A DNA stretch of 64,000 nucleotides, taken from positions 1 through 64,000 of the forward strand of contig NZ_JBEBUX010000001.1 in NCBI RefSeq assembly GCF_040393045.1, given 5' to 3'. Made by a program: the position numbers and the translations under genes. Positions 1 to 8,339 of the stretch are shown piece by piece; positions within the stretch are counted from its first letter, which is position 1, and each line of letters opens with the position of its first letter. Origin of the DNA: Pollutimonas bauzanensis_A (GTDB taxonomy: Bacteria > Pseudomonadota > Gammaproteobacteria > Burkholderiales > Burkholderiaceae_B). The notes beneath the pieces are model-generated. The model did not search any database and was not told the DNA's origin. It saw only the letters and a list, made by a program, of their open reading frames with translations.

Positions 1-530
1 GCATCAATATGAGAATCGCCAACAAACAAGGCATCAGCCGGCGCACAGCCCAGCAGAGACAGGGTCTTGAGTAAAGGATCCGCATGAGGCTTGGCGTTTT
101 CGCCATCGCCCAGGCACACCTTGGCAGCGAAGTATTCGTCCCATCCAAAATGGCTGAGCAGCGCCTTGGTGGTGCCAGGGTCGCGGTTCGTACACAGGCC
201 TAGCCGATAACCCGCCGTGTGGAGCTCGTGCAGCATTGCCTGGCTACCTTCAAAGGGCGCCGCTGCATATAGCCAATCGTTCTCATAGGTTTCGGAGAGC
301 AGGCGGTAATCATCATGCGCTTTTTCTACATTCCGGTTTAATTGCGTCAGTGCAAGCGACAGCATGGGGCCGATGCCGTCGCTCAGCCGGAGCCTCAGCG
401 CGCCCGGGTCAAGTCGACTTTGCCCAGTGGAGTCGAAGGCGAGAACGGCTGCATGCAGGCCGGGCCATGTATCCAGCAATGTTCCATCAAGATCGAAAAT
501 GACCGTTTTAGGGTGAGTTTGATTGTTCAT
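1..530 (-). CDS. HAD-family phosphatase, phosphoglycolate phosphatase-like (3' end outside window)
   Basis: Cytoplasmic HAD-superfamily hydrolase that probably dephosphorylates a small phosphorylated metabolite such as phosphoglycolate. Reading from the ATG at 530, HAD motif I (DLDGT) is at residues 13-17, a CTN motif II follows the cap region, the motif III lysine lies in a GENAKPHADP context, and motif IV (VGDSHID) is just before the window edge. Only about 176 residues are visible; the C-terminus is cut off. An in-frame ATG at 539 is an alternative start and neither has a clear ribosome binding site. It diverges from the deoR gene, so DeoR may control it. The family is clear; the substrate is a guess. 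Confidence 0.85.
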   Translation of the reverse strand, partial: MNNQTHPKTVIFDLDGTLLDTWPGLHAAVLAFDSTGQSRLDPGALRLRLSDGIGPMLSLALTQLNRNVEKAHDDYRLLSETYENDWLYAAAPFEGSQAMLHELHTAGYRLGLCTNRDPGTTKALLSHFGWDEYFAAKVCLGDGENAKPHADPLLKTLSLLGCAPADALFVGDSHID

Positions 531-563
531 GCCACGCATTTTATTGATCGAGTGTGACAATAA

Positions 564-612
564 TGTGAACGATGCATAGTGTATTGTGTTCACAAAACGA
601 TCATATATGATC
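564..612. promoter_or_regulatory. Palindromes in the HAD/deoR divergent region
   Basis: The 147-bp divergent spacer holds a 7-bp inverted repeat TGTGAAC (564-570) and GTTCACA (588-594) separated by 17 bp, and a perfect 14-bp palindrome GATCATATATGATC (599-612). Their place between the two starts suggests operator sites, most simply for the adjacent DeoR protein. Binding is inference. Confidence 0.4.
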
Positions 613-677
613 ATGTTAGCTATGCTAATGTGTGGCCTTACTCTCCACGCGGTACTTTTTTATCGGCATCTAGAACT

Positions 678-1460
678 ATGCTTAAAGCAGAAAGACAACA
701 ACGCATCCTGGTCCTGATGCAGCAAGCCAGCGCGGTTACTGTGCGGGGCCTGGCTGCCGAGTTTTCCACTTCCCCCATCACCATACGGCGGGATCTGCTT
801 GAACTTGGAGAGCGGGGATTGCTTGAGCGCACGCACGGTGGCGCCGTTGCTACTCAGGAAGTCCTGGCAGAAGGTAGTGCGCGCTATGAAATGTATAACT
901 ACCTGGAGCGCCATCATCAGCAGTCGGCAGAAAAGGCCGCGATCGCTGAATGTGCCGCGCAGTATGTTTCGGACGGCGACAGCATTCTTGTCAATGCCGG
1001 TACGACTACGCATGCACTTGCGCAGGCGTTACGCGGTCATCAGGATCTGCATGTGATCACCAATGGCCTGACTGTCGCCACGGTCGCAGGGCAAAGCGTT
1101 CGGGCTCATGTGTATGTGTTGCCCGGAAGGCTCGATATACGCAAACAAGCCACCATCGAGCGCCCCGACCATGACCGCTTCCCTGACATCCAGATACGCG
1201 AGGCATTTCTCGGTGTGCACGCTGTGTCTGAAAGTGGCATTTATATGCGCGACAACGAAGACGCGGCCATGAACCGTGCTTTCATCGACGCGGCAAGCTG
1301 CGTCACCGTCGTGGCCGACCACACCAAACTGCACGCATTTGCCAGTTTCCGGATCGCTTCGTGGTGCAAGGTACAGCGGCTGATTACCGACGCGGCGGCC
1401 AATGCAGAGATACTCGCCGCGATCGAATCCCAGGGCGTCGATATCGTTATCGCGCCGTAG
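678..1460 (+). CDS. DeoR/GlpR-family transcriptional regulator
   Basis: Sugar-phosphate-responsive repressor family. From the ATG at 678 the protein is 260 aa: an N-terminal DeoR winged helix (about residues 6-57, with TIRRDL and the RTHGGAV end typical of the family) followed by a DeoR sensor domain with an NAGTTT phosphate-binding loop. The frame is open upstream to 579, but that extension has no family similarity, so 678 is preferred. It diverges from the HAD phosphatase. Its last 131 bp are repeated almost perfectly at 40983-41113, so the gene marks the left edge of a possible island; this copy is intact. Confidence 0.9.
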   Translation: MLKAERQQRILVLMQQASAVTVRGLAAEFSTSPITIRRDLLELGERGLLERTHGGAVATQEVLAEGSARYEMYNYLERHHQQSAEKAAIAECAAQYVSDGDSILVNAGTTTHALAQALRGHQDLHVITNGLTVATVAGQSVRAHVYVLPGRLDIRKQATIERPDHDRFPDIQIREAFLGVHAVSESGIYMRDNEDAAMNRAFIDAASCVTVVADHTKLHAFASFRIASWCKVQRLITDAAANAEILAAIESQGVDIVIAP

Positions 1461-1461
1461 C
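1331..1461 (+). repeat. Direct repeat copy A: 3' end of deoR, left boundary of a ~39.5-kb block
   Basis: 131 bp covering the final codons and stop of deoR, found again at 40983-41113 in the same orientation with a single difference (1457 G versus 41109 A, a synonymous proline change). Similarity stops abruptly at both ends. Sequence right of this copy (1462 on) has nothing in common with that right of copy B. The 142 bp from 1462 to 1603 hold no gene that I can see. Confidence 0.95.
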
Positions 1462-1603
1462 GTTGGTCTTTAGCTGCATTTCAGTGCGTAGCAAGTCACT
1501 GAGAGCATGCAGGCTTCCACGTAGCCCTCTTTGAGTCGAATTTGCATATCCGTGGGGCCTTAGAAAGCGCAGTTCGTAGGTACATTGCAGCCAAAAACAG
1601 ACG

Positions 1604-2779
1604 TTATTGCGGATATGCTTGTTGACGTTTTCCGGGATGGATGCCCATGGTTTTTGCTATCACCTCCAGCATGATTTCGTTCGCTCCGCCCCCGATGGCA
1701 GTCTGGCGAATATCCCGGTAGGCGCGCGATATCCAGTTTTCCGTCATGACGCCTTGACCACCCCAGAATTGGAGACATTCGTTAGGCACTTTCATGGCTA
1801 GCCGCCCGGCAAAAAGTTTAGCCATTGATGCCAGTTGAATTATGTCCTTGCCGTTCATGTAGTCTTCGGTGGCCCTATACAGTAGCGAGCGCAAAGCCTG
1901 GATTTCCGTCTGCATTTCAGCCAGCTTGTGATACACGACTTGGTTGCTTAGTACTGTATTGCCAAACACCCGGCGCTGGCTTGTATATTCGATGGTTAGT
2001 TCGATGGCTTTTTCCATCGAACGCATGCCGCGTGCGGCGACAAACATTCTTTCTTCCTGGAACTGCTCCATCTGATACATAAAGCCCATGTTCTCTTCCC
2101 CGATCAGGTTGCTCGCTGGAACCCGCACGTCGTCGAAGAACAGTTCCGCTGTGTCAGAGCAGCGCAAAACAAGCTTGTCGAGTTTTCTTGAAACACTGAC
2201 GCCAGGGCTGTTCAGTGGCACGATGATCAGTGATTTGTTCTTGTGCGGTCCGCCTTCCTGGGATGTATTGCAAAGCAGACAGATCCAATCCCCCTGGACT
2301 CCGTTGGTAATCCACATCTTGGACCCATTGATGACATAGTCGTCACCGTCGCGGCGGGCCCAGGTCTTGATTTGCGAGACGTCGGAACCGGCGGATGCTT
2401 CGCTGACACCAATACAGCCAACCAGGTCGCCAGCGATGGTAGGTGCCAGATACTCGCGCTTGAGCGCATCGCTGCCATGGCGGGCGAGCGCCGGCGTACA
2501 CATCGTGCTTTGGACTCCGATGGCAGAGGTCAGGCCGCTGGAACGTACACTGCCCAGTGTTTCCGCAAACACCATTTCATAGCTGAAGTCCAGGTCCATG
2601 CCCCCATATTCAGTGGGTTTTCCGATGCCTAGAAGACCGGCGGATCCGAAGGCTTTCATGACTTTGTGTGCCGGGAATAATTGCTGCTCTTCCCATTCGT
2701 CAATGTAAGGGTCCAGATGCTCTTCGATAATGCGCAGAGTTGTCCGTTCCAATTCGCTGTGTTCGTGAGTAAATTGCAT
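1604..2779 (-). CDS. Acyl-CoA dehydrogenase
   Basis: FAD-dependent alpha,beta-dehydrogenation of an acyl-CoA in the cytoplasm, electrons passing to ETF. Full-length (391 aa) with the N-terminal helical, middle beta (GVSEASAGSD, KMWITNG) and C-terminal helical domains (RRVFG; FWGGQGVMTE). The usual catalytic Glu of MCAD-type enzymes (YEGT) is replaced here (AIGGGANEI), while an EER motif sits where isovaleryl- and long-chain-type enzymes carry their base, so it is probably of that class. It is the last gene of the minus-strand operon starting at 7074, 12 bp after the MaoC gene. A degraded relative lies at 12365-12525. Confidence 0.93.
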   Translation of the reverse strand: MQFTHEHSELERTTLRIIEEHLDPYIDEWEEQQLFPAHKVMKAFGSAGLLGIGKPTEYGGMDLDFSYEMVFAETLGSVRSSGLTSAIGVQSTMCTPALARHGSDALKREYLAPTIAGDLVGCIGVSEASAGSDVSQIKTWARRDGDDYVINGSKMWITNGVQGDWICLLCNTSQEGGPHKNKSLIIVPLNSPGVSVSRKLDKLVLRCSDTAELFFDDVRVPASNLIGEENMGFMYQMEQFQEERMFVAARGMRSMEKAIELTIEYTSQRRVFGNTVLSNQVVYHKLAEMQTEIQALRSLLYRATEDYMNGKDIIQLASMAKLFAGRLAMKVPNECLQFWGGQGVMTENWISRAYRDIRQTAIGGGANEIMLEVIAKTMGIHPGKRQQAYPQ

Positions 2780-2791
2780 AGGTGTTTTCCT

Positions 2792-3169
2792 TCAAGACTG
2801 GTCCGGCAGGCTTATGTTGCCCGCAATCAGGGTGGAGCCATCGGCGCTTTTTACCCAAACGTCAAATTGGTTGGCGCATTCAGCGTTGCGCTGGCCGCCG
2901 GCGGTGACTGTGTCGCCGGCATATAGCGGCTTCAGAAACTGGATGTCGAGTAGCGCTTTTTCAATGGCTGCTGCGCCCAGGGATTTGGCGACTGACTGCC
3001 AGATCAGGTTGATAGAGAGCGTTCCATGGGCAATGACCCCGCCCATGGGTGTCGTGGCTGCAAAGGCCGGGTCTACATGGATGGGGTTGAAATCGTTGGT
3101 CAGTTCCGCATAAATGTCGATTTGCTGCTGTGCGACTGTCATGGATACTTCATGGAGTGGTTGTGTCAT
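2792..3169 (-). CDS. MaoC-like (R)-specific enoyl-CoA hydratase, single hot-dog
   Basis: 125-aa single hot-dog protein with an intact hydratase-2 motif: Asp and His in the NDFNPIHVD stretch (about residues 25-33), then the GG-IAHG segment. Family members hydrate trans-2-enoyl-CoA as dimers. The gene lies 7 bp after a second, motif-less hot-dog gene (3177-3569) in the same operon, so a heterodimer of one catalytic and one structural subunit, as known for ChsH1/ChsH2 of steroid degradation, is plausible. Substrate unknown. Confidence 0.88.
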   Translation of the reverse strand: MTQPLHEVSMTVAQQQIDIYAELTNDFNPIHVDPAFAATTPMGGVIAHGTLSINLIWQSVAKSLGAAAIEKALLDIQFLKPLYAGDTVTAGGQRNAECANQFDVWVKSADGSTLIAGNISLPDQS

Positions 3170-3176
3170 AGCTTGC

Positions 3177-3569
3177 TCATGCTGCCCAGATCAGGTTCAT
3201 TTGCCCCGTGTAAATTGCGCGGCCGTTCGCACCCTTGCCAATGGCTTGTAGTTGTATATAACGGCGTTCACGGCGTATTTCTTTGCTTAGGCAACTGACG
3301 CAAGAGCGTACTGTTTCACCAGGCCGAGGCAGGCCGTCCAGGGAAAATTTCTGCTTGGCGTGTATATTGCCGGGGGGCCTTGGCGTTACGATGTTCAGGT
3401 ACGCCCGCATCATGAGAATGACGGCGAGGCCCGCCATTTGAGCCGGTTCATTGGGTGAGCCCGCGCCAAACAGTTGGGACCATGCTGACGAGAGCGATGC
3501 GTCAATGCAGTCTTCCCATTCACCAAGAATCGTTCCCGGAGCGAAAGTGTCATAGGTAATTAGTTTCAT
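3177..3569 (-). CDS. Hot-dog fold protein (FAS1-like dehydratase type), probably non-catalytic
   Basis: 130-aa protein with a hot-dog-like pattern (long central hydrophobic helix AGLAVILMMRAYL, C-terminal strands). It lacks the Asp/His hydratase pair seen in its neighbour at 2792-3169. Its start overlaps the DUF35 stop by 4 bp (3566-3569), indicating translational coupling. In actinobacterial ChsH2 a non-catalytic hot-dog domain is fused to a DUF35 domain; here the same two parts would be separate adjacent genes. Fold assignment is by pattern only. Confidence 0.65.
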   Translation of the reverse strand: MKLITYDTFAPGTILGEWEDCIDASLSSAWSQLFGAGSPNEPAQMAGLAVILMMRAYLNIVTPRPPGNIHAKQKFSLDGLPRPGETVRSCVSCLSKEIRRERRYIQLQAIGKGANGRAIYTGQMNLIWAA

Positions 3570-3967
3570 GATGGCAGCACCTCTGCTTCGGGCAGTACAT
3601 TCTCTCCGCTTTCGCGAAAGCCGATTCGCACGGTTTTGCCGATGGCTACAGCGGCATCTTTGCCGGTTCGTACGTTCACCATGAGCCGGAATCCCTCTGC
3701 CATGTCTACCAGCGCGATCACGTAGGGCACGTCGGCTTTGAAGGCGGGGGTGGGGGCGCGATAGACTGTGGTGTGGCTCAGGATACGCCCCAGGCCAGCA
3801 GATACTTTCCAGTCCAGTTGTTGGCTATGGCATTGCGTGCATACTCCTCGCGGTATGAGTTGAACGGTTTTGCAGGTGCCGCATTGTTGATAGCGCAGCG
3901 TATTTTCCCGGCATCCTTGCCAGAAAGGCGCATTGTCGGCAGTGGGCTGAATCTTGGGTTTTTGCAT
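3566..3967 (-). CDS. DUF35 Zn-ribbon/OB-fold protein
   Basis: 133 aa from the ATG at 3967, 1 bp after the thiolase-like gene; the reading frame is open further upstream but into that gene. An N-terminal zinc ribbon with two CxxC pairs (CGTC and CTQC, about residues 30-50) precedes an OB-fold with the typical PYVIALVDMAEGFRL strand. DUF35 proteins bind thiolase-superfamily partners and are needed for their activity (acetoacetyl-CoA thiolase/HMG-CoA synthase complexes in archaea, Ltp2-ChsH2 in Mycobacterium/Thermomonospora). Here the partner should be the product of 3969-5123. Confidence 0.88.
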   Translation of the reverse strand: MQKPKIQPTADNAPFWQGCRENTLRYQQCGTCKTVQLIPRGVCTQCHSQQLDWKVSAGLGRILSHTTVYRAPTPAFKADVPYVIALVDMAEGFRLMVNVRTGKDAAVAIGKTVRIGFRESGENVLPEAEVLPS

Positions 3968-3968
3968 T

Positions 3969-5123
3969 TTAGATAGCTCCCAGAACCAAAGAGCAATGGG
4001 CGGAAAGAATGCCGCCATCGCCATGTACGAATGCCAGCAGCGCATTATCTACTTGACGCTCATTAGCATGGCCGCGTAGCTGATGGACGGCCTCTACGGC
4101 GTGGAACATGCCGCCAGCGGCTCCCGAGTGGCCATAGGACAGTAGACCGCCGTGAGTGTTGCAAGGCAGAGACCCGCCCAGCCCCAGCTCTCCTCGCAGG
4201 GCGGCGGGCCCGGCCTCGCCTCGTTCGAAAAAACCGATGGATTCGAGCTCTGCCAGAAGCGTGATGGTGAAAGAGTCGTAGATCAGGGCGACGTCGATAT
4301 CGGATGCTTTTACTTGTGCCGTCGTGAAGGCATGGGCTGAAGATGCCTTGCAGCCGAAATCGGTCAGGCTGGGGGCGGCGATTATATGTTCATGGGTATG
4401 CCCCTGGCCGGCGCCAAGAATTTCTATGGACTGATTGCGGCTTGGCCCGGCGACTTGTCGGCTGCTGACGATAATGGCGGCGCCTCCGTCGGAAATCAGG
4501 CAGCAGTCAAGCAAGTGCAATGGTGAGCAGATCTCGCGGGAATTAAGCACGTCGTCAATACTGATAGGGTCGCGTTTGTGTGCCTGCGGGTGCCGGGAGG
4601 CATGGCGGCGATGCTCTACGGCAATGGCTGCAAGATGCTCGGACGTTACGCCGTAGTCGTGCATGTAGCGTTGCGCCACCAGTGCATAAGAGGCGGGAAC
4701 ACTGATGCCGAAAGGCCGTTCGAATTGAGGGTGCCCAACTTCGGCTAGTGCTGCGACCGCACCGTCGCGCGACAAGCCGGTGAGGCGGTTGTCGCCGGTA
4801 ACCACGAGTACGTTGGCGCACTGGCCGCTGGCAACTAATGCAGCGGCCTGCATGATCATGATGCAGGCACTGGCGCCGCCAGCTTGGATGGCTGCGCAGA
4901 AATTGGGGTGAATGCCGGCATATTCGCAAAACACCGAAGCTAGCATCAGGTGGGGCTCAGTGAGCGAATAGGCGCACAGTACGCCATCGATGTCTTTGAC
5001 TTCCAGGCCGGCATCCTTGATGGCGCCAAACGCCGCCTCTGCATGCAGGCCCATGCAGGTGGAACCTACAAGCTCGCCGACGCGAGTATCGTAGGCGCCG
5101 GTAATGAATGCGTTTAGACTCAT
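3969..5123 (-). CDS. Thiolase-superfamily protein (SCP-x/Ltp type) lacking the nucleophilic Cys
   Basis: 384-aa thiolase-fold protein. The C-terminal half keeps IYDSFT (about residue 283) and NTHGGLLSYGHSGAAGG with the conserved His. At the usual nucleophile position (normally CAS followed by G) the sequence is QAGGASA, so the acylated Cys of true thiolases is absent, and the C-terminal CxG motif is replaced by HGDGGILSA. It is followed at 1 bp by a DUF35 gene and then two hot-dog genes, the gene set of Ltp2-type retro-aldolases that cleave beta-hydroxyacyl-CoA side chains. Its start overlaps the crotonase stop by 4 bp. An aldolase or structural role is inferred; ordinary annotation would be acetyl-CoA acetyltransferase. 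Confidence 0.85.
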   Translation of the reverse strand: MSLNAFITGAYDTRVGELVGSTCMGLHAEAAFGAIKDAGLEVKDIDGVLCAYSLTEPHLMLASVFCEYAGIHPNFCAAIQAGGASACIMIMQAAALVASGQCANVLVVTGDNRLTGLSRDGAVAALAEVGHPQFERPFGISVPASYALVAQRYMHDYGVTSEHLAAIAVEHRRHASRHPQAHKRDPISIDDVLNSREICSPLHLLDCCLISDGGAAIIVSSRQVAGPSRNQSIEILGAGQGHTHEHIIAAPSLTDFGCKASSAHAFTTAQVKASDIDVALIYDSFTITLLAELESIGFFERGEAGPAALRGELGLGGSLPCNTHGGLLSYGHSGAAGGMFHAVEAVHQLRGHANERQVDNALLAFVHGDGGILSAHCSLVLGAI

Positions 5124-5929
5124 TCCTGGTCTCCGTTAAGAGGAGGCCGGCCCCATACGAATTCAAGCGGCTGCTTGTCAAGGAATCGAGCTACCGCTGT
5201 GTCGTGATAATCGGTATGCAGTGCCAGCGCCTGTGCATGGGACTCCAACTCAGCCAAAGTATTCTGGTCAAGGTTGAAGGATCGGTTCAGAATGTTTTTG
5301 GACATTCCAAGCGCCTGTGTTGACGCGTTATGAAACCGCGCGGCTAGTGCCAATGCTTCCTGGAGCAGATCTTCGGCGGGAACGATACGATACAGAATGC
5401 CCATGGATGCGGCTTCTTGCGCTTCGACTTCACGTGCCGTGAAAACTAGCTCTTTGGCGCGCTGGAGTCCGACAATGCGGGGCAGCAAGAAGAAGCCGCC
5501 TAGATCGGGAACCAGGCCGATGCGCCCAAATACGGCGCAGAAGCGCGCCGTTGGCGTGCCCATAATGAAATCGCAGGCCAGCGCTAAATTGAACCCCGCG
5601 CCAAAGGCTGGTCCGTCCACGGCGGCGATTACGGGTTTCTCAAGGTTGACCAGTTCATGGAACCATGAATGCAGGCGGCGGATGCGGTCGCGGTCTTTGT
5701 AGATGGGGCGCTTGCTTTCCGAGAGTGATTTCAGGTCGCCGCCTGCGCAAAATACGCCTTTGGCGCCAGTAATGACGACAGCCTTGATATCGTCGTCGTC
5801 GCGTGCTTCGAATATCGCCTCGGCGAGGCCTTGGCGAACCTCGAGATCGAACGCATTGCGCCGCTCAGGACGGTTGATGGTGATGACAAAAGTAGCGCCG
5901 TGGCGCTCGCGGAGTACAAAATCAGTCAT
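5120..5929 (-). CDS. Crotonase-family enoyl-CoA hydratase/isomerase
   Basis: 269-aa crotonase with oxyanion-hole segments (CAGGDLKSL near residue 60; DGPAFGAGFNLALACD near 105). Both catalytic Glu positions of classical hydratase are changed (GFNLAL in place of GxxEL, FGRIGL in place of QPEIxLG), whereas an Asp in LVPDLGG matches the isomerase-type PaaG subgroup, so double-bond isomerisation is likelier than hydration. It overlaps its neighbours by 4 bp on each side. A close paralogue, roughly 70% identical by eye, is at 13863-14654. Confidence 0.9.
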   Translation of the reverse strand: MTDFVLRERHGATFVITINRPERRNAFDLEVRQGLAEAIFEARDDDDIKAVVITGAKGVFCAGGDLKSLSESKRPIYKDRDRIRRLHSWFHELVNLEKPVIAAVDGPAFGAGFNLALACDFIMGTPTARFCAVFGRIGLVPDLGGFFLLPRIVGLQRAKELVFTAREVEAQEAASMGILYRIVPAEDLLQEALALAARFHNASTQALGMSKNILNRSFNLDQNTLAELESHAQALALHTDYHDTAVARFLDKQPLEFVWGRPPLNGDQE

Positions 5930-7074
5930 GGCTTGAATCCTAGGCTGCGTGCAATGATGTTTTTCTGAACCTCGCTTGTGCCTTCGCCGATGATGTAGAC
6001 GAGGGCGTCGCGATGAATGCGTCCGACCGGATATTCGCGCATGATGCCCGCGCCGCCGTGGATTCTGATGGCTTGTTCGCTTACGGATACTGCTGTTTCG
6101 CTGGCTACCAGCTTAACGCGGGCCGCGGTGGCGGAATCTAATGTCCCCTGATCCACACGCCACGCGCCGTAGTACACCAGCCAGCGCGCTGCCTCGATCT
6201 GTGCCGACATTTCGGCCAGCTTGTGCGCGATGGCCTGGTAATCGCCAACACGTTTCCCGGCGACTAGCCTATCGTTTGCAAAACTCAGGGCTGCGTCGTA
6301 GGCCGCACGGGCCATGCCCAAGGCATTGGCGGCGACCCCTACGCGGTTTTCACTAAGCGAATCCAGAATGACGGGATAGGTGCCTTCGATCTCGCCTAGC
6401 AAGCAATCATCGGGCACGAAGGCGTTGTCGATATGAATCAGCGCCGTTTCCGAGGCGCGTATGCCTTCTTTTTTTAATTTGAAAATGTCAAAGCCTAGGT
6501 TGGGTAGCTCAACAATAAACAGGCTGATGGACTGGGGTTTTAGTTCTGGTTGTGTGCGTGCGGCCACTAGCAGAAAGTCGGCGATGGGCGCGTTGGTGAT
6601 ATAGAGTTTGCTGCCATTGAGCCTCCATCCGCCTTCCACACGTTCGGCTTTGGTCTTCATGGCGCGAACATTGGACCCGCCGTCAGGTTCGCTCAGGCCG
6701 AAGCCAGCGATTTTCTTGCCCGCCAAGGCAGGAGCAAGGAAGCGCTCTTTCTGCGATGGCGTTCCTGCTTTCCAAATAGGCCAGATACCCAGGTGGGTAT
6801 GAGCCGACCAGGTTGATGCAAAAGCTTGCGATAGATAACTCAATTCCTCGCGCACGATGCAATCGCTTATCTTGTCCAGCCCGCTTCCGCCATCGGCTTC
6901 GGGGTAGCGTACCCCCAACAGACCTAACTCGCCCCATCGTTCGAAAATGTGTTTTGGAAAGGTTTCTTGCTCTTCCGCCTCGAAAACCAGGGGGGCGAGC
7001 TCATCTCGGCAAAGGCGCTGGACTGTGCTCCTGACCGATTCGTGCTCATTGGAAAAACTAAAGTTCAAACTCAC
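5926..7074 (-). CDS. Acyl-CoA dehydrogenase (first gene of minus-strand operon)
   Basis: 382-aa FAD enzyme with all three domains: FGLSEPDGGSN and KLYITNA in the middle domain, IRIHGGAGIMREYPVGRIHRD and IIGEGTSEV near the C-terminus. The Glu of GEGTSE is in the MCAD-type catalytic position, unlike the sister enzyme at 1604-2779, so the operon encodes two acyl-CoA dehydrogenases with differently placed bases. It leads the operon 7074 to 1604 and is preceded by the operator-rich spacer 7075-7339 shared with the divergent Bug gene. Confidence 0.93.
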   Translation of the reverse strand: MSLNFSFSNEHESVRSTVQRLCRDELAPLVFEAEEQETFPKHIFERWGELGLLGVRYPEADGGSGLDKISDCIVREELSYLSQAFASTWSAHTHLGIWPIWKAGTPSQKERFLAPALAGKKIAGFGLSEPDGGSNVRAMKTKAERVEGGWRLNGSKLYITNAPIADFLLVAARTQPELKPQSISLFIVELPNLGFDIFKLKKEGIRASETALIHIDNAFVPDDCLLGEIEGTYPVILDSLSENRVGVAANALGMARAAYDAALSFANDRLVAGKRVGDYQAIAHKLAEMSAQIEAARWLVYYGAWRVDQGTLDSATAARVKLVASETAVSVSEQAIRIHGGAGIMREYPVGRIHRDALVYIIGEGTSEVQKNIIARSLGFKP

Positions 7075-7144
7075 AGCTCACTCCTGTACAGGTCGCCATT
7101 ACTTGGCTAGTTGGCGGACAATAAGTGTTCCCCGCTTTCTTTTG

Positions 7145-7325
7145 ATTCTTTATGGAGAATAATATTCCCACATAAAAATATAATATCAATGGCGTCTTAG
7201 GCCGTCAATCGATAAAAGATTCGGTCTACGGTTGGTTTTTGCTAGAACCAGTTTGGGCTTGACAAGGGTAACTTTCCAGACATAGACTTAATTCTGTAGT
7301 GAGATTTTTATTTCATATAAAGAAT
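7145..7325. promoter_or_regulatory. Divergent control region: promoter plus three ATTCT-N6-AGAAT-type operators
   Basis: The 265-bp spacer between the minus operon and the Bug gene has a perfect site ATTCT-TTATGG-AGAAT at 7145-7160, a near-perfect one ATTCT-N6-AGATT at 7291-7306 and a degenerate one ATTTC-N6-AGAAT at 7310-7325. The last two are spaced by exactly 19 bp. A plus-strand promoter candidate is TTGACA (7259-7264) with TAGACT (7283-7288), 18 bp apart. The same arrangement recurs at 12572-12746. The nearest regulator in the module is the IclR protein at 15996; that link is inferred. Confidence 0.6.
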
Positions 7326-7339
7326 AATTAGGAGACAGC

Positions 7340-8332
7340 ATGAAAATCTGGAATGCCTTTTTGAGGCCGCCGCTTAGTTGTGCCGGCATTGTTGTCGCTG
7401 GTGTTTTGTCGACGGCGGTGACACCCGCGTTGTCACAGAGCTACCCGGTCAAACCTATAGAAATTATTGTTGCCTCTTCGGCGGGCGGGATTCTTGACAC
7501 GATTGGCCGTACGGCCGCTCATGGGTTAGGGCGACTAGGGCAGACCGCTGTAGTGAAGAATATGCCTGGGGGTGGAGGTACTATTGGCACGGCTGCGGTC
7601 GCTCGAGCGGCTAGTGATGGTTACACCTTAGGCGCTGTGGCGACCAGTCATGCCATCAATCCCAGCGTCTACTCAAAGCTGTCGTACGACACCGAGCGCG
7701 ACTTCACCAATATCTCTCAAATGGTCGAGCTAACCAATTTTTTGGTTGTGAATCCTTCGGTGCCGGCATCGAATCTGAAGGAGTTCATCGCGCTTGCCAA
7801 GGCTAAGCCTGGAACGTTGACATACGGATCTGCTGGTGTCGGACAATCTAACCATCTTGCCGGTGAATTGTTGCAGCAAGAGGCCGGCATAAAAATGATA
7901 CATGTGCCTTACAGGGGGAGCGCGCAGTCGCTTACCGATGTAATTGGAGGTTCGGTTTCTTCGATGTTCGTTGATGCGCTTTCAGCAGAGCCATTCGTAA
8001 AGTCAGGTAAGTTGAAGCTTATTGCAATTACAGGACTGACCCGTTCTCCTGCTTATCCTGATTACCCGACATTGAACGAATCAGGCCTGCCAGGTTTTAA
8101 TGGCAACTCGTGGCTGGGTCTTGTTGGTCCTGCGGGATTGCCGAAAGACGTGGTTGAAAAAATCAGCACAGCTGTGCAAAAGGAATTCAATGATCCTGAA
8201 GTACGCAAGCGCTTGATTGCTCAGGGCGTCATATCAGTAGCCTCGACGCCTAAGGAATATGACCAGTTTGTTGCCAGTGAACTGAAGCGGTGGGCGACTG
8301 TGATCAAGCTAGGTGGCGTTAAGGTTGACTAA
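7340..8332 (+). CDS. Bug/TctC-family periplasmic solute receptor
   Basis: 330-aa periplasmic binding protein with a signal peptide (about residues 1-33, cleavage near ALSQS) and the Bug hallmark YPVKPIEIIV start, SAGGILDTIGR, NMPGGGGTIG and DGYTLG. Bug receptors bind small carboxylates and aromatic acids, often with no linked transporter genes, which is the case here. RBS TTAGGAGA precedes the ATG. Its downstream neighbour is an acyl-CoA synthetase 7 bp away, suggesting the ligand is the acid activated by it. Confidence 0.93.
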   Translation: MKIWNAFLRPPLSCAGIVVAGVLSTAVTPALSQSYPVKPIEIIVASSAGGILDTIGRTAAHGLGRLGQTAVVKNMPGGGGTIGTAAVARAASDGYTLGAVATSHAINPSVYSKLSYDTERDFTNISQMVELTNFLVVNPSVPASNLKEFIALAKAKPGTLTYGSAGVGQSNHLAGELLQQEAGIKMIHVPYRGSAQSLTDVIGGSVSSMFVDALSAEPFVKSGKLKLIAITGLTRSPAYPDYPTLNESGLPGFNGNSWLGLVGPAGLPKDVVEKISTAVQKEFNDPEVRKRLIAQGVISVASTPKEYDQFVASELKRWATVIKLGGVKVD

Positions 8333-8339
8333 TAAGACT

